Source of the DNA: Strongylocentrotus droebachiensis | Lineage: Eukaryota > Echinodermata > Echinoidea > Camarodonta > Strongylocentrotidae | Direction of reading: 5' to 3' | Assembly (NCBI GenBank): GCA_035222895.1 | Contig: JAVYIG010000416.1 | Span: 425,001 to 489,000, forward strand | Length of the DNA stretch: 64,000 nucleotides | Shown: positions 34,399-46,226 of the stretch, in pieces | Layout of the letters: each line of letters starts with the position of its first letter | How positions within the stretch are numbered: position 1 is the stretch's first letter | Position numbers and translations under genes: made by a program | Notes under the pieces: model-generated | Database searches by the model: none | What the model saw: the letters and a program-made list of their open reading frames with translations, nothing else | What the model was told of the DNA's origin: nothing

Positions 34399-37300
34399 AA
34401 TTGAATTTAATTGAATTGAAAATTTATTGTCCCTTACGGGAAATTCTTTTTTCACTGGTTTAACAGTCTTTGTACATATATACATAATACAGGAACAATA
34501 CATAATACAATAATTATCAAATGTACATCGTTACAAACGTAGTTACATTTTGAAAGTGATTGTTGCAATGGAAACGGAACAAAACGAATACATGATTGCA
34601 GTATAACATAAACATGGCATTCCAGGTGAAAAATTCGAACATTAAGCTCGCTGTTTATTTGAGAATATAGGTGAGTTTAATATTATGAGCCCTAGCGAAA
34701 ATTAAATTCAGAACAAAGTATAAGTTGAGACCAGTATTTACGTTTGAGTTCCAGACCTCCGGGCTTGTGCATTGAAGTGGTGAATGGCGTTGGGAACAAA
34801 AGATTGCCTGAAACGGGTTTTCTGTGTGCGCGGTGCGCACAAACGTATGCCTGAACGGTTAAATTTAAAGTTCTCGTTGAGTGGGTGGGTGGGGTCCTGC
34901 ATAACCTGTCTTAATTTAGATGAAACTCTCTCTTGGTACAGATTATCAAGTAGTGGCAAGTCTTTCCCTAGTATACGTTGAACTATTTTCCTGTGTTTAT
35001 TGAGCTTCTTCTGGTCAATTTTTGTAGCATTAGCAAAGTAGCAGACTAGGTTGTACGTCAGAACACTCTGGATTAGGGACTTGTAGAAAAGAACAATTAG
35101 TGTATTGTCTACCCTTAACTTTCTTAAGGTCCTTACAAAATATAGCCTCTGATTTGCCTTCTTTTGAATTAGTTGAACATTTTTTGACCAGTCTAGTGAA
35201 TTGCTTATGGTCGTACCCAGATACTTATATTCTTGTACGTGCTGTACATCTTCCCCATGAATGGAAATTGTTCTGTGTTCAGTAGCATTTCGTCGGAAAT
35301 CTATTATCAGTTCCTTTGTTTTGGATATATTTAGTTCAAGGAAGTGATCATCACACCATTTTACAAAGTTATCTATCGTCGTAGTATATGGTTCGGTATT
35401 GTCAGATGCAATGTAACCGGTAATGACTGTGTCATCTGCATATTTTATTATGCTACACTCACTTGAGGAACATCGACAATCACTGGTGTACAAAGAGAAA
35501 AGTACAGGAGAAAGGACGCATCCTTGAGGTGCTCCTGTGTTCAGAATTCTCATACTAGATTGAACATTACCCATTATCACTTTCTGTGGTCGATTGCTAA
35601 GGAAGTCCTGGATCCATAAAATAATCTGGGTTGGGACGTTAAATGATACCAATTTCTTCGTTAATATATGAGTTACAATAGTATTAAACGCACTGGAGAA
35701 GTCTGCGAATGTAGATCTAACATACGTTTTGCTTTTATCCAGGTGAGAGTACATCTTGTGTAAGTATGTCAACAATGCATCATCTACCCCCCTCTTACAC
35801 TTATACGCAAACTGCATAGGGTCCATGTGTGAAGATGAGCATTTGAGAAGGTGCTTGAGCATCACCTTTTCAAAGCATTTCATCACACTGCAGGTAAGTG
35901 AAATGGGTCGGAAGTCGTTTAGCTCAGTAGCTTTCTTTTTCTTTGGGATAGGTTTGATTAAGGACATTTTCCATTTCCGAGGAATAGTTCCTTGTTCCAA
36001 CGAGCATTGGAAAAGTTTGGTCAAGATACCTGCTAATTGATTTTTACACAATTTAAGGACTTTGTAAGATATACCGTCAGGCCCAGGGGCCTTGTTAGGA
36101 CGGACTGATCCAAGTACCACCCTCACTTCATGTTCGGTGAGGTTAACCCTATTCTCAGAACCTGTTTCTCTAAGACTACTGGCAATAATATCATTCTCAA
36201 CTGTAAAGTCCTGATCAAATCTGCAGTAAAAGTTATTCAGTTCTTCTACAAAAGTTTGTGTGACCTCAAAATCCACGGTTGGAGATTTCTGTTTATACCC
36301 GGTAATCATGTTCATTGTTTTCCACGCTGCAGCCGGGTTATTTCCACGGAAGTTTCTTTCTAGCTTTTCTTTGTATGAATTTTTACATTCACCAATCCGT
36401 CTTTTTATTGCTTTTTGTAGCTCTTTTACTCGTGTTTTATTACCATCTGTCAGTGCAGCTTTCTTTTCTTTCAAAAGGTCCCTAAGTTCTTTAGTTACCC
36501 AAGGCTTGTTGTTTGGAAAGACCTTAAATGTCTTACGAGGTATAATAGTATCGACATTAAACTTGACATAGCTTGTGATTATCTCCGTGGCCTCTTCAAG
36601 TGATTCGGCTGAGTCAGACAATACATCCCAATCAGTGCAGTCAAGCGCGGCTCGGAGTTCCTCTGTTGCGTTGTCGGTCCAAGCGTACCGTTGCTTAGTA
36701 ACCGGGCGGCATCGTTTCAGTTTTTGTTGATAGGACGGCAATAATTGTACGTTTCGATGATCTGATTTCCCCAACTGATGGCATGGCTTCGCCGTGTATG
36801 CCTTCGGAATGTTTCCATAACATAGATCGAGTATGCTGTCGTTCCTTGTTGGAATATCAATGTATTGATCGTAAGTTGGCAATACATTGTTCAGGCGACA
36901 ATGGTTGAAGTCGCCCATGAAGAAAATGGGGGCATCGGGGGACGAAGATGCGAGTTGATTTGCTCTCTCTGCAAGGCACTCGCTAGCTACATTTATGTCT
37001 GCTCGTGGATGAATGTAAACCACTGTTACAAAAATCTGTGGAAATTCTCGAGGTAGATAAAATGGTCGTTGTCCAACTGTTATGTATTCAATATCTGGCG
37101 TACAAACAACATCTTTCACAGCCCAATTTTGACACCATTTTTTGTTGATGTATAAGCATATACCTCCTCCTCTCTTTTTTCCAGACTCATTTGTTCTATC
37201 TCCTCTCACCAGGTCGAAAAGGGGGATTTCAACGATACTATCAGGGATACTTTCATTCAGCCACGTTTCTGTAAAAGCCAGGAGACTAGAATCTCGGTAT

Positions 37301-37771
37301 TCATTAATATATCTGGTTAATGTTTCAAGTTCCTCCATCTTGTTGGATAATGAACGTACGTTTCCAAGAACTATCGTGGGAAGGGGTGGTTTTGTGCCCC
37401 TTTTCTTTAGTCGTGTTCTGATCCCTCCCCGCTTACCTCGCTTACGTGGCTTGATTTCGCGCGGGTAATCCTCATACCCGGCAGGCAGGTTTCCCGCCGT
37501 GGCGCCGCGAAGGTTGAGAAGCTCGGTCCGTGTATATCCTATTAAGCTGTAAGGTTGTGGTACAGTTTCCAAAGTGAAAGTGGTCATAAACACAGTTCCA
37601 AGCACCAGAAATGTCAGAAAACTAGCCATAACTGTTCGGGGGGATGAGTATAGCATGTTGGCAGTCAAAGTGACAAAAATGAAGACACAGAAACGAAATT
37701 TCACAGACAAAATGTACAGACAGAAAAACCAGTGATGGTCGCTACAGTGCAGCGCCCGGACTAATGGGGCA
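34399..37771 (-). mobile_element. LINE, CR1/L2/Rex1-type, with intact ORF
   Basis: The 3' end (left, minus orientation) is an (AATTG)n-like tail at 34399-34422, followed by about 315 bp of 3' UTR. One frame with endonuclease and reverse transcriptase follows, then 61 bp of 5' sequence. No ORF1 is present, either because the family has one ORF or because this copy is 5'-truncated. Compared with other array units, about 20 bp of target (TCGGATATTTCACGAGC region) is missing at the junction. An intact long frame suggests a young copy. Confidence 0.92.
34738..37710 (-). CDS. LINE ORF: endonuclease and reverse transcriptase
   Basis: 990 codons with no stop. An apurinic-type endonuclease occupies about 115-335: NVRSLSNK, TETWLNES, GDFNHCRL near 265, and the final KSDHRNV. 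The reverse transcriptase occupies about 520-800: NKAPGPDGIS, FRPISLTC, FADFSSAFNT, GAPQGCVLSP and KYADDT near 757. A C-terminal region of conserved thumb type follows. The frame primes reverse transcription at a nicked target in this family. Unusual is the start: MSVKFRFCVFIFVTL and MASFLTFLVLGTVFM are two hydrophobic stretches in the first 50 residues, then a basic RGKRGG segment. The true start could be the second Met. Clade placement (Rex1 against L2/CR1) needs a tree. Confidence 0.93.
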   Translation of the reverse strand: MSVKFRFCVFIFVTLTANMLYSSPRTVMASFLTFLVLGTVFMTTFTLETVPQPYSLIGYTRTELLNLRGATAGNLPAGYEDYPREIKPRKRGKRGGIRTRLKKRGTKPPLPTIVLGNVRSLSNKMEELETLTRYINEYRDSSLLAFTETWLNESIPDSIVEIPLFDLVRGDRTNESGKKRGGGICLYINKKWCQNWAVKDVVCTPDIEYITVGQRPFYLPREFPQIFVTVVYIHPRADINVASECLAERANQLASSSPDAPIFFMGDFNHCRLNNVLPTYDQYIDIPTRNDSILDLCYGNIPKAYTAKPCHQLGKSDHRNVQLLPSYQQKLKRCRPVTKQRYAWTDNATEELRAALDCTDWDVLSDSAESLEEATEIITSYVKFNVDTIIPRKTFKVFPNNKPWVTKELRDLLKEKKAALTDGNKTRVKELQKAIKRRIGECKNSYKEKLERNFRGNNPAAAWKTMNMITGYKQKSPTVDFEVTQTFVEELNNFYCRFDQDFTVENDIIASSLRETGSENRVNLTEHEVRVVLGSVRPNKAPGPDGISYKVLKLCKNQLAGILTKLFQCSLEQGTIPRKWKMSLIKPIPKKKKATELNDFRPISLTCSVMKCFEKVMLKHLLKCSSSHMDPMQFAYKCKRGVDDALLTYLHKMYSHLDKSKTYVRSTFADFSSAFNTIVTHILTKKLVSFNVPTQIILWIQDFLSNRPQKVIMGNVQSSMRILNTGAPQGCVLSPVLFSLYTSDCRCSSSECSIIKYADDTVITGYIASDNTEPYTTTIDNFVKWCDDHFLELNISKTKELIIDFRRNATEHRTISIHGEDVQHVQEYKYLGTTISNSLDWSKNVQLIQKKANQRLYFVRTLRKLRVDNTLIVLFYKSLIQSVLTYNLVCYFANATKIDQKKLNKHRKIVQRILGKDLPLLDNLYQERVSSKLRQVMQDPTHPLNENFKFNRSGIRLCAPRTQKTRFRQSFVPNAIHHFNAQARRSGTQT

Positions 37772-40272
37772 GAAGAACAAAGATTATGAGTTTGAAAACG
37801 TGAAGAGCCTACACAGAGTATTATCGGTAGCCAGCTTAAAAGTGTTTAATAAACGCTTCATAACCACATCTCAAAAGTTATTAGAACCATACTCAATACT
37901 TACTGGCCAGCTGACTAGTCGGTACCGTGAGCGGTTTGTGACAAATGTGGTTCTAGGACACATACCCCCTGGACATCCACCTCCCGGATTACCACCCCGG
38001 TCAAGTACCCCCAAGGACAACTACCCCGTAGGGCAACCACCCTCTAGGACGACTACCCCCGGGACAACTACCCCCTAGGAAACTACCCCCGGAAAGCTAC
38101 CCCCTAGGATAGTTGTCCGGGGGGTAGTTATCCTAGAGGATGGTTGTCATAAGTGGTAGTTGTCCTAGGTGGTAGTTGTCCTGGGGGTAGGTGTCCTGGG
38201 TAGTCATTAAGCTTTGTTTAGTCTCATTTGACAACGCCCCATATCGTCAGAGTCCAGCAGCCTATAAACATGTTGGCCTATGGATTTTTACAACAACAAA
38301 AAAATCGTTAAAAATTCATTTTTTGTTTAAACGAAAAGCATATCCACCCCGACGTACGTTATCACTAGCTCTTTCATTGGGACCCTCATGTCCCATTGAC
38401 TTTTGAAAGTTTACCCACCGTAATTTGGTCAAAATAGGTCGCCAGCTCGCCATTGCCTATATAACACATGTGCAACAAGTCGAATTTTGGACGCAATTTA
38501 CCACTCGATTGTAAGGTTATAAGTCAAGCACACGAAGGATAACAAGCATGAATTATCATAGATCAGTTCTGATTTGTTCATTATGTCCATTTCAGCCAAC
38601 CCCCCACCGTAATTTTTCCATTTAGTATAGGCAAGCATTTTGCCGAGGTAAGCAAAAACATGAATATTCATGAAAACCATGGACTATTCGATTATTAACA
38701 GAGGGGTGCAATTGTGCACCACATCAATGGATGGTGTTTCAATGGTAGAGTCTGTATGGTGAATGGTGTTTCAATGGTCGAGTCTGTATGGTGAATGGTG
38801 TTTCAATGGTGGAATTGTATGGTCAATGATGTTTCAATGGTGGAATTGTATGGTCAATGGTGTTTCAATGCTAGAGTCTGTATGGTGGATGGTGGAATTG
38901 TATGGTCAATGGTGTTTCAATGGTGGCGTTTGTATGGTGAATGGTGTTTCAACAGTGGAATTGTATGGTCAAAAGAGGCACTTGTGAGAATGGAAATGTG
39001 GAATCTGTTGGAGGAGAAGGCACCTATCAGATTTTGATAGGGGCATTTATCAGATGCTAAAAGGGGCATTCAGAACGGGAGGGGGGCTCATATAAAAAAA
39101 AGGAGGAGAAAAGGGTACTTATTAAAAGGGAAAAGAGGCACGAGTCAAAGTAAAAAAAGAGCAAAAAATCAGAGGTGAAAAGGGGAATTTCTCGCACCTT
39201 AAATAAAACAGAGGAAAAGGTCAGTTATTAGAAAATAAAAGGGGCACTTGTCCAATGTAAAAAGGAGCTTTTTGTGGGTACCTGAAAAAGTGGGTCGCAC
39301 AGTGCCCCCCCCCCCCTACCTAGAGTGCCGCCTCTAGCATAATGGGCAAAAATGAGAGAAAAAACCCGGAAAATCATGTCACTATTTCAGCAACATTGGT
39401 AAATCACTGATATCGAATTAGAAATAAAACACGTTGTAATTGTATGGGGGGGGGGGGGCGGGGGTAGACTGCCCACGACCCCCCCCCCATCAGTACGCCA
39501 GTGGCTTCAGATGATCTTCCATCCAGTTAATAATGAAAGACATTATGGCAAACTCAGCACAACGGTAACACCATCCTGATATCACATATATCATGTGACG
39601 TTGTCAATATCAATATTTAACCAGAAAAGGCCATATAAATTGTTAAGTTATATCATTTAATGAATATCATACTTGGCAAACAAGTGCATCGTATGTTGAT
39701 TGGTTATTATATGGCACGGGTTATGATTTGGAATATGTAAATAGTGGCACTGATAACCCTGTACTGGTTATCAAACCCAGACATGTCATGCACGTAGGCC
39801 TGGCAGTAATTAATTCCTTGAAATGCTGGAGCGCTTTAATAGCAGCTAGGCTAAAGTCGGGGGTAATAATTAGTGCGCCTCGAAAAATAGATTTTCTAGA
39901 AATACGTAGCTATAGAAATGCCTTTTATTATTATTAGGCCGTCCAATCATTCCGTTATTTTCCAGTACTGTTAAACGATAAGGAAATTGATTAGTCACCT
40001 CTATTGTGGATGATTCATGTGACAAGAATTAATTAGAACTATTTCATAGACAATACAACCAACAGGTGAACACAAGGCAAGCATGTAGGTTACTTAGACG
40101 AAGATAATATGTCTATGTATGCACATTTATCTGTTTTCTGTAATGAGATGAAAATGGTTAATTAGTTAGTCAGCCACAACTTCGGAATACCAAGTGCTCG
40201 GAAAACAGCGAATAACTACAGTGAATATAGTGTCCTTATCGTCCACTGCGTTGTTGATGATGTATGTGTATA

Positions 40273-40418
40273 CAGTGGCGTACGCAGGATTTTCTTCAAG
40301 GGGGGGTTTTAAAATCAAAAGGGGGGTTTTTCCAAAAAAACATACATAAAACATACACATAAAAAAAACTCGAAGGGGGGGGGGTTTAACCCCAAAACCA
40401 CCCCCCTGCGTACGCGCC

Positions 40419-40420
<2 letters not shown>
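40273..40420. mobile_element. hAT-like MITE with GCGTACGC ends (unit 7 copy)
   Basis: Same insertion point and flanks as 7965-8076, with about 36 bp more of interior (an ACATACATAAAACATAC-like piece between the G-runs). Unit 1 has probably lost this piece. Confidence 0.8.
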
Positions 40421-40453
<33 letters not shown>

Positions 40454-41598
40454 AACATATATTTTTCAAATAAAGCTGTTGAAATATTCATTACATTTTT
40501 TCTTTCTTTGGAATGATCTGTACATGGCTAATCCTACATGGATTTGAAGATAATTTAACCACATCATTTTTTCGAAATATCGATGTCGACACTTGGTTGG
40601 CTTCGAGAGATTTATCCTGAGTCGAATTAATCTGATTAACGTGGGATACGCTCTATTCAATGAGCGTTATTTGCGGTTTTCCCAATTATTTGTCTCACTC
40701 GGTTTTCCGAATTTGTGTCTGATTGAAGATGTAGAAATCTATGTAAACCATACTCAATGTATTCACTGTACAGCTGAAGAGGCGGCAGCGTGAGCGTTTA
40801 GTGATACATATACATAGAAACACAAGTGAAAAATGGAAGGTCTAGTGAAGGAATTAAACAGAGTAAACTGTCTGGTATGTTTCTTTTCGAAGAGAATAAC
40901 TATTTTATCTGATAATTTACAAGGAGGATTTTAAAAGATTTAAAAAAAAATTACAAGGAGGAAGGAAGTTGGGGGGGGGGGGGTGTTTCTTCACCCATGG
41001 CTAGCTATTGATGTCTGACAATAAATATCATGGTTACTTCGCGTAAAATAGTTAAGACAGAGAGACATAGCAAGGGAGAGAGAGAGAGGGATAATCTTTC
41101 TTCCAATTTATAATAAAGACATATAATGGCCAACTCAGCACAACGGTAACACATGCATGATATCAAATATATCATGTGACGCTGTCATTACCAATATAAA
41201 ACCATAAAAAAGAAACTTTGGCCATATAAATTGTAAAGTGATATCAGGTAATGATTAATATACTTTACAAATGACTACATCGTTCGTTGATTGGTTGTGC
41301 GCGGGTCATGATTTGAAATATGTAAATAGTGGCACTGACACCCCTAATATAGTCATCCTACCATGACATCTAGGCCGTCACTATCTGAATCGTTCCGTTA
41401 GTTTTCAGTATTGTTTTACACAAGCAGTATAGACAAGGCACTTGTACTGTCGATTAGTAATGGGACAAGAATTGAATAGGACTATTTCATCTGCAGTAAA
41501 GCCAAAAAGTGAACACAAGGCAAGCCTGTAGATTACCTAGACGGAGGTATGTATATGCTCAAATAATATGTTTTCGGGAAAGAGATGAAAATGGTTAA

Positions 41599-41795
41599 AG
41601 GCACACTGTCCTACTTGTAGCTACTTGCTCCCTCTATATAGAAAACTTCCCAAATCGGTGCCTGTTGGTCCCCCATGATCCTCTTTTTCTTATGTTAAAT
41701 GAGAGCTGAGTTAATGAGATAGCCACCTGTCACAGTGACCTCGATGACTCGCTGTGTGGTCTAATCCCTTCTAGCTGCAGTAGTAACGCCTACCT
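41599..41795. mobile_element. TTAA-flanked MITE, 197 bp
   Basis: It is inserted at GGTTAAAAGGCC of module B; TTAA stands on both sides (41595-41598 and 41796-41799) while other units have it once. The ends AGGCACACTG and, complemented, AGGTAGGCGT agree only over the first bases, with a second shared stretch around CTACTTGTAGCTA against CTACTGCAGCTA. TTAA targets are typical of piggyBac and a few other superfamilies. Confidence 0.7.
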
Positions 41796-41869
41796 TTAAA
41801 AGGCCAGTCCGACACAACTTCGGTAAACCGAGTACAGGCAAATACCTCGACAAAAAAAGCGAATACCGC

Positions 41870-44663
41870 TGTCACCACCAGTCCCCACTTAACACATACA
41901 CGTAAATAACAGCATCTGCACAAATTGTGTTTGATTATAAAATCAACATATACTAAGCTTCTTTATTAAAGCACAAAAATTAATTATAAGAATAATATAC
42001 CCAGGAGTAAACTAGGTTAAAGCACCTGATACATACAAGGAAATACGTGAAAAGGCTGGTTGAGTTCACATGAACTGAATGGCCTGCTTAAGGCTGTCCG
42101 ACTGACATCGTTGTCCCCTAGCTGTGCTACGCTGGGTGACCTTCATGTGACCCCTAGTCCGTGAAGTCGTCGAATGCTAACCCGGCTAGCGAGAATCCGG
42201 TTCGGGCGATTACTAGCGGCCTGGTGTCCAGGTAAGCCAAAAGGAACGGCTGTAAAAAGGGATTTACTCTTTTTGTTTACCCCTTAAAAACTAACAAACA
42301 TAAGCCATAATACAGATTATACATATACATACACGCAGGGACGTGATAGAGAAGGACTTGAATCAAGCCGTTCTCCTTTGACCCCATGCTCCAAGCCGCC
42401 GGAAAGTTATGCGCTAATCTGCAGCTGTTGACCAGGTGGTGAGATAAAAGAGCGCATGAAATTTTAGGATTTAGAATTCCTACATCAGAAAATGGTATCA
42501 CAGCAACTGTTCGCTGTCCCTTCCAATGATTTCTCATCCATTGTTGAATGTGTAAAGAGTAGAACAAGCGAACACAAACTTGTGTAATTTCATTCTTTTT
42601 TAAACTTGAAAAATACAAAAAACACGCGAAAACACGCATTAGCAAACCTAATGTTATTGAAGATTGTAAATCATGGATCAAATAACGGGACATTAAAGCA
42701 TGCACAAATTAGCGCATCATCCTAAAATATTGAGTTTTTGACAGGATGTAATTTTTCTTTTACCAACTCTGGCACACAATTTAAAGGCAGGACGGAGTTC
42801 TAAATTTGAAAATTTGTTTGATGCACTATTCCCAATAAAATTCCCATATAAAGTTTTTAATTTACACTGTAATTTTGCCGGTAATTTAATATTTTGTAAT
42901 AAATGTAAAACTGGTGCCTGGCTTCCGAAATTCCCCGCAGTGGAAGCGCGGTTCGGAGCATGGAACTTCAAAGCCAAGTGGAATGTTACACATCCCATTG
43001 TTACGCTTTAGAACTCAAGAATGCGTTTGAATAAATTACAAGAGTTTCGCCTCCTGTTCTTTCACCTCCCTGATACACGTTAGAGTAGAAAAATGTCTAC
43101 AGCCCCATCGCCTTGTTCCCAACCCTTCCGAAATTCATTCCATGTAAAACTGTCGACATAAATGAGCCTCAGCTTGTAGCTCTCTTATTACATGATATAT
43201 GGTACTTTACACTTATTTTTACTGATGCATAACATCTATAGTTACATAACATATTCACTGATCCCTTTCGATATTGAACTTCAAGAGATATGCATCCATA
43301 GTCAAATAAGGTAAACTATAGAGTTATTGATTAATTTTACCCTTTTCTTCTTCAACTCTAAGATCTTCAAACTGATTACTTTATCAGACACCGTCAACAT
43401 ACATAGATATGTATAAGGGAAATCATTGTAGTAAAAATCAAACAGTCATATTTGACTTACGTTATCTCCTCTGTAAGGCCCTTATAACTCAATGTTGAGT
43501 TTCCCGTCGCCCGCCCGCACTGTGATTTATCGGCCGCGTTGGCGATCGAAAATCTGAAAATAATTCATTTTTTTTTTTTTTTTTTTAACTTTTTTTTTTT
43601 AATAACTTTTTTTAAAAACTTTTTTTCTTTCCGGTTCGACTTCTGAATTACCGTTGTGAATTACAAACTGTAATAGTTTTAAATGGACTCGTTTTTTTTG
43701 TCTTAAAACATTTCTCTTTTTTTTTACTACCAAATTCCACTGTATCATAACTCTTTAACAAATCTATCCAATTGAATTCAGCATAATAATAGTTACTGTT
43801 CAACCTTTTTAATGCATGAAGGAACATTTTTCTGTTTTACAAAAGCCCTTAAATAACAAAATTAGAGGTCAGGAAAGAATAGAGAAATTTGAATAATGAA
43901 AACAAGTATTTAACACAGAATAAGATGTAAATGTATGCTGTGCATCATTTATATCTAGGAACTAATAGTACATGTACTTATGGTGAATTATGGTAGAAAG
44001 GCTTGACACACTTTTTACTATCAAAGTATTCCTCTATTTGGATTTATAGCATGTGTGTGTGGGGTTTTTTAAAACAATATTTGATGTTTTGTATTCATGA
44101 AAATAACCGAGATATACTAACAATGTGTATGTAATGAGATGTTCATACATGTATTAAGTTAACAAACTGGTAATACACAAGTTGAACCAACAAAAAATGA
44201 ATTAAGTGCTCGTAAAAAGTTAACATAAAGGAATCTTGCAAATAATGAATAATGAATAATGAAATAGTTGCCTCATTATGAGCTGAAAAAATGTGACGGG
44301 AAACTCAACATTGAGTTATAAGGGCCTAAGCGCTCCAAAAACTGCAGAGCGGCATTGGCGTGGTCCTGTAGAGGCTTGGTTCTCTCTGGTGGCTTATTAA
44401 TGATATTAAGGAAATTTCTGAGACCAAATACCCATTAGCCTGACACGTTTCTCCAAGCTCACCCCACGCCCTATATGTACAGCTCACTCTCACTCGGTCT
44501 TCACGCTACACAGACTTTTAGCGCACTGCCTATATGGTGCGAACCATGCCTTCAACTCACATAACAATACAATAGGCAACTTACATGCTTGAACGCATCG
44601 CATTCCTTTCCCTACAGCAGCTGATTGCGGTTTACTGGACTTAAAACCCTGCGCATTTTGACA
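41870..44663 (-). repeat. Gypsy-type LTR (left copy)
   Basis: TG...CA ends; about 1.94 kb when the Harbinger-like MITE inside it is removed, long for an LTR. A purine-rich tract (minus strand) adjoins it at 44664-44677, marking it as the 3' LTR. Open frames inside, up to 142 codons, match nothing I recognise. Confidence 0.8.
43477..44326. mobile_element. PIF/Harbinger-like MITE, 850 bp
   Basis: Inverted repeats of about 32 bp begin GGCCCTTATAACTCAATG and continue TTGAGTTTCCCGTC; the right end is their exact complement. The 3-bp target TAA is duplicated (43474-43476 and 44327-44329), as for PIF/Harbinger. The other LTR of the host element lacks it, which confirms the insertion. The interior is AT-rich with long T-runs and no transposase. 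Confidence 0.88.
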
Positions 44664-44808
44664 ATTACCCCCTCCTGAAGAAAATTCTCCGAAGGAAAAT
44701 TATGAGTTTTCTGAAATTGCAACTGGAAGAAGGCATAGAGACATATCAGCTATACTTAAATCTCGCATGGCAAAATGTAACTAAATCTGTAATACTACGT
44801 TAACCAGG

Positions 44809-45115
44809 GGGGTGTTTCACAAAGATCCTAAGTTAAACTTATCTCTAAGTTGGACTTAAAAATTATGGAAAGCCATTAGCATCTTCAAAAATATTTAGTA
44901 AAAAATATTTTGAAAGGCATAAAATGTTGATTCAAATCATTCATAGTTTCTATCATCAAGGAGACTTCATGTTCTGGATGTGGAATTCATAAAAAGTCTA
45001 AAATACTTGAATTTCTGCTTTTGAATATATTTTATTTTAAGGCTCCAATGGCTGTCCATAACTTTTTAAGTCCAACTTAGTGTTAAGTTCTACTTAGGAT
45101 CTTTGTGAAACACCC
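44809..45115. mobile_element. Hairpin MITE with GTGTTTCACAAAGATCC ends
   Basis: Arms of about 65 bp (GGTGTTTCACAAAGATCCTA and onward through AGTTGGACTTAAAAA) are inverted at the two ends with a few mismatches. CCAGG occurs on both sides (44804-44808 and 45116-45120), a possible 5-bp target duplication. At 307 bp it is non-coding. Superfamily not recognised. Confidence 0.75.
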
Positions 45116-46191
45116 CCAGGCCCCCCAAGCTCCGCCATTTTGTCCGGATCCATTAGAAGCCAAAATAAGCACCTTGCATAATTCATGAGCCTTATGAATT
45201 ATGCATTCTGTAGGATGCTCCCCACGAAAAGTGTACTGGAATGATGTTCACTACATGGTAAAAGACAATACGCGTACCAGCGTAATTAGAGAGGTCAAAT
45301 AATCTACTGTACGGAATTATGGGTAATTTATTCATCACGCTGCGCGCTAGCAACGCAAGTGATTCAGCGAATCAGCGTGGATTATTCTGATGCGATCACC
45401 GTTAGGTGAAATACGCGCTCGAACTTGTATTATCGATCACCAGTATAACAGCTGGTGTACCCAGGATGCATCGGGAAGTGGACCTTAAAAGTTCCTCTCG
45501 TTGTTGTGTTGTTGTTGGGGAGTGGCCTTAACTTCATTGAATAAGAAATACTGATATTGTTAATGTCTCGATCTTATTCCCTTTTTAGTCTATCAATAAC
45601 TGGGTCTGTTTATGTTTTATTAAATCAAACATGCTATAAGCCATATAACAACACATTCTCTGGCTATGATTATACATTTTAAATATGCTAATGTATAAAG
45701 TTTCCTTATTTTAGATAAACAAATTATGTGGCAAAGTGGATGGTTTTTCTCCACCCACTCTCATCGTACCTTAACGATTCCCTTTCTCTCTCTTTCTCTG
45801 TCTTTCGTAAATTATCTTCTGCAACTAACGGTTTGTTGTCTTGACTGAACAACCCGTTGCAGTTCCTTTCTGTCTCACTTTCAGTCGTAGTTGTTATTAC
45901 CACTCATTTACATTTACTCGTTATCAACTACGATCAACCATTCCATATTCACTCCATTACTGTCCACATTTCACTTGGATTATCTTCACTTTTCCTTTTT
46001 GCAGCCTTAATTTGCAGGAGCTTTGAACATTTTTAATGTAGAGACCAGAGAGATCGGAAAATATGTTAATCATTTTATTCAAATTTTCTAACTTGAAGAC
46101 AGAAAGTGAAACATTGTTTATCAACATCTTGACATAATTTTTGTTTAAAGACGATGGAATTTAACACTGGAAATTTTGAATTGGGTTGCCC

Positions 46192-46226
46192 CCCCCCAAA
46201 AAAAAAAAAAAAAAAAAAAAAAAAAA
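46192..46226. repeat. C-run and poly-A tract
   Basis: About nine C followed by roughly 30 A, interrupted only at the join. No retrotransposed gene or SINE body was recognised upstream. Confidence 0.8.

Larger units (their letters stand above)
32502..38970 (+). repeat. Array unit 6 (short class, split by a LINE)
   Basis: Without 34399-37771 it is about 3.1 kb. The part after the LINE (37772-38970) carries a set of variants seen in unit 8's neighbourhood but not in units 2 to 5 (for example CAGAGTATTATCGG, GCTTAAAAGTG), so its right half resembles the end of unit 7 more than units 2 to 5. Confidence 0.9.

Noticed and set aside
42190-42235. tRNA-like GGTTCGGGCGATTAC (B-box resemblance)
   Set aside because: No matching A box or cloverleaf stems around it; it is LTR sequence.
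42277-42705. 142-codon minus-strand frame
   Set aside because: It lies inside an LTR, has no recognisable domain and no codon signal.
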